64,000 nt of DNA from Dactylonectria macrodidyma (taxonomy: Eukaryota; Ascomycota; Sordariomycetes; Hypocreales; Nectriaceae): contig JAGMUV010000007.1 of NCBI GenBank assembly GCA_020744425.1, positions 2,542,001 through 2,606,000 on the forward strand. Direction: 5' to 3'. The translations under genes were made by a program, and so were the position numbers. The notes beneath the pieces are model-generated. The model saw only the letters and a list, made by a program, of their open reading frames with translations. It ran no database searches and was not told where the DNA came from. How positions within the stretch are numbered: the first letter of the stretch is position 1; each line of letters begins with the position of its first letter. Below, piece after piece: positions 56,978 to 64,000 of the stretch.

Positions 56978-57796
56978 ATGACTCGATTGACTGGTATCCT
57001 CGCTGGCAAGAGCGCCATCATCACCGGTGGCACCACCGGCATCGGCCGGGCCATCTGCATCGAGTACCTGCGACAAGGCGCCGACGTCGTCGTCAACCAT
57101 TTGGGCCTGGATAAGGACCAGAAGCACCTGGACTCGCTCATTGCCGAGGCCGCTGCCCTGCGCAAGGAGCAGCCGACTGCTGGCCGTCTTGCCCACCAAA
57201 AGGGCGACGTTCGCGATCCGGACACGGCGGCCAACCTTGTCGCTGTGGCTGTCGAGCACTCGAGCACTAAGCGTCTGGACGTGTGCGTCTCTAATGCTGG
57301 CGTATGCACCTTTGCCGACTTCTTGACCATGTCGCCGACCCTGCTCGAGACGACGGTGCGCACCAACCTCGACGGCGCCTTCTACGTCGTCCAGGCCGCC
57401 GCCCAGCAGATGGCTCTCCGCCAAAAACCCGAGGGCGGCAGCATCATCGGCCTGTCATCCATCTCGGCCCTCGTGGGCGGAGCTCAACAGACGCACTACA
57501 CGCCGACCAAGGCCGGCGTCCTGAGCCTGATGCAGAGCACAGCCGTGGCGCTGGGCGAACACAACATTCGCTGCAACGCCTTACTGCCAGGCACCATCCG
57601 CACCCAGCTCAACGACGCCGACTTGGCCGATGACAAGAAGCGCGAGTACATGGAGGGCCGCATCCCGCTGGGCCGCACCGGCCAACCCGCCGACATGGCC
57701 GGCCCTGCCGTCTTCCTGGCCTCCGAGGAGCTGAGCGGCTACGTGACGGGCGCGCAGCTGCTGGTCGACGGCGGCCTATTTGTCAACCTGCAGTGA
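56978..57796 (+). CDS. LRA1: L-rhamnose-1-dehydrogenase (LRA1 type, SDR)
   Basis: A 272-aa classical short-chain dehydrogenase in one exon; predicted cytosolic, oxidising L-rhamnose to L-rhamnono-gamma-lactone with NAD(P)+, the first step of the pathway. Visible motifs: TGGTTGIG (16-23) for the cofactor, SNAG (105-108), catalytic Ser161 or Ser163 (SSISALVGGAQQ), Y174-x3-K178 (YTPTK), NALLPGTIRTQLN, and a C-terminal VDGGLFVNLQ. The blocks SSISALVGGA-QTHYTPTKAG-LSLMQSTA and EYMEGRIPLGR are specific for fungal LRA1 proteins rather than general SDRs. The ATG at 56978 directly precedes a conserved LTGILAGKSAIITGG start. It shares strand with the dehydratase upstream. SDRs are easily mis-assigned, but the match is unusually close. 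Confidence 0.9.
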   Translation: MTRLTGILAGKSAIITGGTTGIGRAICIEYLRQGADVVVNHLGLDKDQKHLDSLIAEAAALRKEQPTAGRLAHQKGDVRDPDTAANLVAVAVEHSSTKRLDVCVSNAGVCTFADFLTMSPTLLETTVRTNLDGAFYVVQAAAQQMALRQKPEGGSIIGLSSISALVGGAQQTHYTPTKAGVLSLMQSTAVALGEHNIRCNALLPGTIRTQLNDADLADDKKREYMEGRIPLGRTGQPADMAGPAVFLASEELSGYVTGAQLLVDGGLFVNLQ

Positions 57797-60654
57797 GAAG
57801 ATGACGGAGAAGGGAGGACGGACCGATACTGGCAAAAAGGTGAGGTCCTTATGTGGAGAGCGATTTTGAGCTGCGGGGTCCCCATGGGAGAGATATTCAA
57901 GGCCACCGAGGGAGACAACGAGATCACGTTGGCGAGCATTAAGGAGACGGATTAGGACAGCCAGGTTGGGCTTGACTGCTAGGGAACCACATGGCTGCCA
58001 CGGAGCCGCCGTGCTGGACGGTGGAAAGCCTTTCTCTTGGCCACATGTGAAATGTGTCGATCGTCTCCTTGATGGGCGATGACATCGTGCTCAGGGAGGC
58101 CGCATTTGCAAGCGAAAATTGACCGGGGAAAAAAAATCTTGGATTGGCGAGGACCAAGCTGGCGCACAACGCAGATGCCTCCGAGATTGCCAGGGCAGAC
58201 AGCGATGATCTTGCCCATCACGCCGTCGCTTCCCATCCTTTCCGCTTTCCGTTGTTGTCCCGCGTCAATCTTTTCCCACAACAAGGGTTTCCCGCTGAGA
58301 AAGCCAAACACGTACCGGATCTGATTCATGAGAGCAAGGGCCAATGCCGAAGGTGGGCGGGAAGAGGATGGGCTTCAACCGAGACCTGGGCGATTACATG
58401 GGCATGTACAGTACCCCCCCTTACCTGCCTTTACCGTGACTAGGTGGTCCCTTGGGTGAGTGGGAGTGGAATTGGGAGATAACTCTGTTTAATGAAGGAT
58501 TGGGGCTAGAATCAGGACTAGGATGACGGTGAAGTGCACATATTCGCTCAGGTAGGTAGCTAGCCACACAGTAGGAAGGTATAAACCATTATTGTCAAAC
58601 GCGCCTAGGACAATTATCTCGAGGTCGACATGGTCTAGAACCCTAGAATCCATCCTTCAAACATCCGCTTCAAGCGCGCTGGGAGCATGTGCAGGCATGA
58701 GGCTTGATGATTGAACCCTGCGTCAAGATTCAAACGGTCTAGAACTGGACGACACCACAATGTGAGCCCAACGGCATGGCATGGCGTCGCGCGGCATGGC
58801 ACCCGTATCCGCACCGTAATGATGCTTTAATGCCGCCCCTCCCCAGTCGGCGCTGTCAATCTCCATGATTTGACAATACGATGGGTTCTACTACGCAGTA
58901 TCTTAGCCAGGCAGGGAGTGGGGTGGTGGCAGGGATGTTTTGACGTTGGTGTCTTCCAGATGTGAAGGTTGAAACAAGACCGAGGGGTTCAGAGAGGAGC
59001 TACTAGAACGGCTGCCGTGAGGCTAATGAGACGAGTCATTGCGTTGCCGGAGGTAAGCAATCACGGGCAGAGACGGAGCGATTCGTATTATTAGTGCGTC
59101 GTGCGCAGTTGGCGACACAATTGTCCAAGAGAGAAGGCGGAGCTGGGCTGGGGTTGGAGGGGTTGGATTGTGGGTTTGAGAGCTGAGATAGGAGCCCCGC
59201 GATGGGCAACAAAGCTCAGGGCTTGGTTGATTGCATGCCGGCTTCCCTGTCCAGCTGCTTGGCGTGCGGTATTGGTAGAAGATACGTACGTGGCCTTTTT
59301 CTTTACAAATGTTCCTTTACAGATATCTCTTTTTTTGCAGATGCCTCTCCAAAGAGGCCTCTCTGCAGATGTTGTGGTCGAATTTGGTCCAATTGTGTAG
59401 AGACGATATCAGGGGCGAAAAGAAACTTTCACCTCATCATCTTTCAAACGTCATATCCAGTCATGTCTTCGGGCTCCTCTGTAATCAGCGTCACCGTAAC
59501 GAGTTCTCACTGGAGGTAGATAGCTTACCGTTCTGACGCAAGGCAGGTCGTGCGCCCACCCATTGGGCTCTCCATCTCGGGCCAACGACCGGGTACCTGA
59601 CTCTGTGGCCACCGTCACGACCATCGGTAGGAAGGACCAAGAGACAAAAACTGTCGCTGATAGCGCCAACACCGCCATGACCCCCGAGTGTTTCCGGACG
59701 CACAAAGACACTCAATACCCCGTCGGGTGGGGCCGCTCGGCGCGGCTGATAGGTGTGAGGCTTTCGGACCGGGCGGGTGGGGCCAGTTTTTGGCGGGCCT
59801 CTGGGCGGTGGAGAAGAGGCCTGACGTCACGGATGGATAGTTTCTCTGCCTTGTCTGACGGCGAGTGGGGGGCCTTCTGTGGAGCTTCTGCGGGCTCTTG
59901 GGGTTGTGCAGACACGGTGCAGTGGATGGCGGCTAGACGGTGCTTAAGCGTCGATGGTTCCAGGGCGCTGGTTGGAGACGGGGACTGAAGCGGTGCTTGG
60001 CCGTTTCCACCGTCTCCAGGCCGACTGGATGGACGGAACACCGTACTGTACGATCCTTGACGGTGGGTTGGTCTGAGGCTGCGTTCCCCTACTTCTGGCC
60101 CTGTTGGCCCTCCCCGTAATCACCGTCCCTCCCTTTCATGCCTGTCTTCCATGGCGTCCCCTGTCACCGACTAGAAGCCATCCCTTCAGGACGTCAAGAT
60201 GGCCGAGGATGGCGCTGACTGACACCGTGATTGGCGCCTTTGCCCGCTCGCTGAGCCTCAGGGTCCCACCCCCCTTCATGCAGCAGAAACACAACTACAC
60301 ATGGCAGTTTGTCGAGGACAGTCTCTGGGTTTGCTGTACTGTGTAAGTATGTACGTCCTGTGAATGTAATGTACTGTATGTGCAGGCGCTGCATCTGCGT
60401 GCGGTCAAAGGAACCATGATTGCACTGCATCTGATCCATGGAAGGCTATGACATGGTCCCTGTCCTCGTCCGGGGGCCCGTGGGACCTCCGCCATGGCGA
60501 TGAAGCTGCCCCCGCGCTGACTGGATGGCCATTGTTCCTTGCTGGGTTCGTGGGCGCTCCGGGCTGGTTGACTTGGCAAGGCAATTGATGTGCATAGAAC
60601 GCACGTATCCACTTGGGAACGGGCGTCGTCCGTCAGTTACAAGAAGACAAGGTG

Positions 60655-60685
60655 TTCCATGGGTCCTTAATTCTTCCATGGGTCC
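60655..60685. repeat. 12-bp direct repeat with 7-bp spacer
   Basis: TTCCATGGGTCC occurs at 60655-60666 and again at 60674-60685. It has no coding context. Confidence 0.7.
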
Positions 60686-61426
60686 GTCATAGTGTACATG
60701 ACTGGTAGTGTAGAGCGCGTACGTCACAGAGGTACATTTCACCCGTACTGTGTATTGTCCATGACCAGGGGTCAGACCCTTGGTGCGGCGGCGGCTTTTG
60801 CCCATGAGAACTAATGGACCGCCCGAGCCGCCATGTGTGACCGACGACTGCCGACGATTCTGGTATAGGCTACTTTTTCTTGTGAGAGATTAATGGTATT
60901 GTGAAAGTATCCAGTACTGAGCTCGGCTCCCCTACCAGGTACCCGCCAGCCCAGTAGCCTACCACACAAAAACACCCTGGCGTCATCCCTATCGAACAAC
61001 CTCGCTCCATCCAACCACCAACCATCTAACTATCCATCCCCTTACCTCATACCTCGAGAGTTTTGCAACACACACCCGAGGAAAGAAAACCTCAATTGTG
61101 GAACCCGGTTGCCGCCTGGTGGATTCCAAGGGGAAATTCTCGTCTTCGCCACGGATCCAGCCTCTGACTCGGATTGGAGGCCCGCTCTTCTTCTCATCGC
61201 CGCAGCAAGGAGGAGGGCATTCAAGCCTGTCTAACTCTTGCGATTGTGGAACTTGTGGGATTGTGGATTACGAAGAGTGGATTCAAAGGAAGGATGGTGA
61301 GAAGAGAGGGCCATGACGGCGCAAGAGCCCACAATTATTCGAATTATCTTGACCTCCGCCTCTTCCTCCTGTTTGACGTACCCTCAGGAGTTGGAGCAGG
61401 AGTCGATAATGACAGACGCCCAAGTC

Positions 61427-61432
61427 TATAAA
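61427..61432 (+). promoter_or_regulatory. TATA-like element upstream of the HAD gene
   Basis: TATAAA, 221-226 bp upstream of the start codon at 61653, before a long CT/CA-rich leader. Position fits a TATA box with a roughly 180-nt leader, but this is only a sequence match. Confidence 0.35.
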
Positions 61433-61652
61433 GCCACAGATATCTCCCACCGTTCTTGACGGTATTAGTATCCTCATCACATCCACTTCTCCATACCTAG
61501 CTCCATTCTTCAACTCTATCCTTATCTTCAGGTCATCAACGACATCGTCTCGACAATTCACCTCTCTTAACAACCCGCGCGGCCTTCGTTGAACGCGCAG
61601 TCGGAGCCGGTCTCCCAATCCTCTCAATATCACACAACAACAACCGCCCAAC

Positions 61653-63075
61653 ATGGCTCATCAACAACAGTCCGACTTCTACCAGCAGGAGGTCGACACG
61701 GACTCTTCCGTCCCCAGCTCTCCCGAGCTCGCCTCTAGCAGCTCGAGCGCTAGCATCTCCAGCCTCCAGTCGCTGGCCTCGCCAATCTCTCCTCCCACCG
61801 AGGACCTCGTGGCCGATCAGTTCGTCTTTGCCTTTGACATTGACGGCGTCCTCGTACGTGGCGGCCGCGCCATTCCCGAAGCCATTGAGGCTATGAAGGT
61901 TCTCAATGGCGAAAATGAGTACGGTATCAAAGTGTAAGTCCAATCTCGTCACTAGCCGAGCTCCCCACAGGCGTTCGTCACTGCTGGTCCACCAAACCCC
62001 GGATTCTTTTTTTTGATGGGGCGGTCCACAAAACCAAATCATCGTGACTTTTCGCATAAGACTGAAGCACTAACACATTACTGGCAGACCTCACATCTTC
62101 TTGACCAATGGCGGTGGCAAGACCGAAGAAGAGCGCTGCGGCGACCTTTCTAAGCAGCTTCTCTGCGACATCAAGCCCGGCCAGTTCATCTGTGGTCACA
62201 CTCCCATGCGCGAGATGTCGGAGAAGTACGGCACCGTCCTAGTTGTCGGCGGCGAGGGCGAGACCTGCCGCCTGGTCGCCGAGGGTTATGGCTTCAAGGA
62301 TGTCGTGACTCCTGGAGACATCATCAAGCACAATTCTGCCACCACACCTTTCCGCAAGCTCACTCCCGAGGAGCATGCCAACTCGCGCGAGCGTGACTTC
62401 TCTGATGTCACTATTGACGCTGTCTTTGTCTTCGCCGACTCGCGCGACTGGGCCGGCGACATCCAGATCATGCTCGACCTGGCCATGTCCAAGGGCGGCC
62501 AACTGGGCACCCGTAGTGAGACCTTCACTGAGGGCCCTCCCTTCTACTTCTCCCACAACGACGTTGTCTGGTCCGCTGCCCATGAGCACGTTCGCCTTGG
62601 CATGGGTGCCCTCCGTCGCATGTTCGAGGTCACCTTCAAGGACCTCACCAACGGGTCCGGTGTTTTGCACACTCACGCCTTCGGAAAGCCCCAAGTCTCG
62701 ACCTTTGAGTTCGCCTCACGCCTAATGGGCCAGTGGCGCAACACTGAGCACGGTCTTGTCGCACCCCCTGAAACGGTGTACTTTGTCGGTGACACCCCCG
62801 AGAGCGACATCCGCGGCACCAATGCAGTCAACAAGAAGGCCGACAATGACTGGTACAGCATCCTTGTCGAGACTGGTGTCTACCAGGAGGGCACTGAACC
62901 CGCCTACAAACCCCGTGCCACTGTCGTCAATGTCCTGGACGCTGTCAACCATGGTATCCAGCGCGAGATGGCCAAGAAGGCCGCCAAGACCGGCACCCTC
63001 AAGCCTGATGTCTTGGCTGAGTCCGCCTGCCACCATGGTCCTTCCATCGTGGATATGGATGGTATCACTATTTAG
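61653..63075 (+). CDS. HAD-superfamily hydrolase, CECR5/YKR070W type
   Basis: A 422-aa protein; exons 61653-61933 and 62088-63075 with one 154-bp GT-AG intron in phase. After a Ser-rich, disordered 50-residue leader comes HAD motif I (FAFDIDGVLVRGG; nucleophile Asp62, Asp64), then motif II (IFLTNGGG, just after the intron), and motif IV near the end (VYFVGDTPESDIRGTNA). Large class IIA cap features such as VFVFADSRDWAGDIQIMLDL and GKPQVSTFEFA fit TIGR01456, the family of yeast YKR070W and human HDHD5/CECR5, which are mitochondrial in known cases. The Ser-rich N-terminus could be a weak import signal, but it is not clearly amphipathic. The substrate is unknown for the family; phosphatase activity is inferred. 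Confidence 0.92.
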
Positions 63076-64000
63076 ACATCCGCTGCTTGCTCTTCTCTAG
63101 CGTCTTCTCTTCTTTTCGTCCACGTTTGGGAACCCTTTCTTTCTCTTCTTAACAGCACCGCTCGGTAGCGGTGCTCCTTGTTGCATTTTATCTGGAGTAT
63201 GGTATTTTCTTTTGTTCAAGAACGTGTAACGATCTTGTCATCTGCATCCACGACTCTTTGCAGATGAGGAACCACATACAGCAGCAGCTCTGGTGCTGTT
63301 TGGAGCATAGACCATGATAGAGTCTTATGTCTTTTAAGATCAGGAGCTTCTTCCTTGTCATGATGCGCGCAACACCCTCTATACCCTGATGAGCATCACA
63401 TCACACCAATATAGAATTAAAAATTATATAAAAAAACAGAGCCATTTTCTACCTTAAAACAACTTGAATCGTCTTCATGCGATGTCGTCGGAAAAAGTCA
63501 AAACGCAATCTTTGGAACTCCCATCTTTGCGTCATAGAACGTTTACTTCTTTATTCGCATTGTTACCAGTGGCGAGTCAGAGAGCAAGGAGTAGCAGAAA
63601 CATACTGCTTCTGCCGATGCACCAAGGTCACCTCTTTCCCGAACATTGCCGAGTGACAGTATTGACCCCTCATTCCTTGGATCCACGGTGTCGAAGGCTC
63701 TTCTCCACGGACAGCGGAACTACTCATAATCTACTAACCCAAGCGAGCATTGCGTGAATGTGGCACAATTGTACATCGACGCCTGCGGCTCTGGATTTTG
63801 TCACACACCCTTTTCGTTCCGACGCCCACACATCTGAATATGCATCTTGTCCCCCAGACTCCCCACCGGGTTTCCTAGTTTCTCCACGTCAAGCCCAGGC
63901 AGGTTGGGAACCACATGGAGGCCTCTTGTTCGAGCATTGCTGCCAAGCGTTCCGCCGCTCACCAGGAAGCTGAGGCCAAAGTAGGACCCAGATAACATGT
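63076..64000. other. 3' flank of the HAD gene to window end
   Basis: The first few hundred bases are T/C-rich 3' UTR-like sequence. The rest carries no recognisable gene; a minus-strand gene starting beyond the window could have its 3' UTR here. Confidence 0.45.

Larger units (their letters stand above)
57797..61652. other. 3.9-kb intergenic stretch, no gene seen
   Basis: Lies downstream of LRA1 and upstream of the HAD gene. No lactonase- or aldolase-like motif was found that would complete the rhamnose pathway. ORFs are short and overlapping. The right end is the CT-rich leader of the HAD gene. Confidence 0.5.

Noticed and set aside
57797..61652. Search for LRA2 (lactonase) or LRA4 (aldolase) beside LRA1
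   Set aside because: No catalytic motifs or conserved blocks of either family could be read in any frame.
1..64000. CRISPR arrays, insertion sequences, rRNA, prokaryotic promoters or riboswitches
   Set aside because: Nothing of the kind is visible; the gene structure is plainly fungal nuclear.

Overview
The window is nuclear DNA of a filamentous ascomycete (Pezizomycotina, most likely a Sordariomycete). Evidence: short GT-AG spliceosomal introns, mostly 46-154 bp with CTRAY-like branch points; Zn2Cys6 regulators; a QutR/QA-1S-type protein; a membrane-anchored GH114 protein; a fungal L-rhamnose catabolic gene pair. There are no operons, no prokaryotic signals, and no rRNA or tRNA gene that I could recognise by eye. 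Gene models were built by reading exon joins directly; coordinates are CDS (start to stop), with exons listed in each entry.

Left part (1-23 kb): a 5'-truncated MFS drug/amino-acid antiporter (+), a six-exon Zn2Cys6 transcription factor (-), an almost 9 kb stretch without a supportable gene, a quinate-repressor-like pseudo-enzyme (-), another 4.6 kb gap, then a small VOC/glyoxalase-fold protein (-).

Middle (23-43 kb): a large membrane protein of unknown function (-), then a compact housekeeping block: NASP/Sim3-type histone chaperone (+), MPP10 U3 snoRNP subunit (-), RNF10-like RING protein (-) and a CBM48 (Crp1/Mdg1-like) protein (-) with an exact-length tandem duplication. A 4.5 kb, locally AT-rich gap follows, then a small secreted protein (-).

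Right part (45-64 kb): a membrane-anchored GH114 (endo-alpha-1,4-galactosaminidase-type) protein (+). Next comes a likely L-rhamnose catabolic neighbourhood: a Zn2Cys6 regulator (-) divergent from L-rhamnonate dehydratase (LRA3-type, +), followed by L-rhamnose-1-dehydrogenase (LRA1-type, +). The two enzymes are steps 1 and 3 of the non-phosphorylated fungal rhamnose pathway; the lactonase (LRA2) and aldolase (LRA4) are not in the window. A CECR5/YKR070W-type HAD protein (+) closes the window.

The most interesting points are the rhamnose pair with its divergent regulator, which also has two alternative in-frame N-termini and an in-frame 90-bp intron inside the zinc cluster; the quinate-repressor-like protein that has lost the kinase P-loop and the shikimate-dehydrogenase catalytic Lys yet keeps the dehydroquinase His/Lys; and the 165-bp tandem repeat plus 987-bp intron of the CBM48 gene. 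No wholly new system could be demonstrated from sequence alone.
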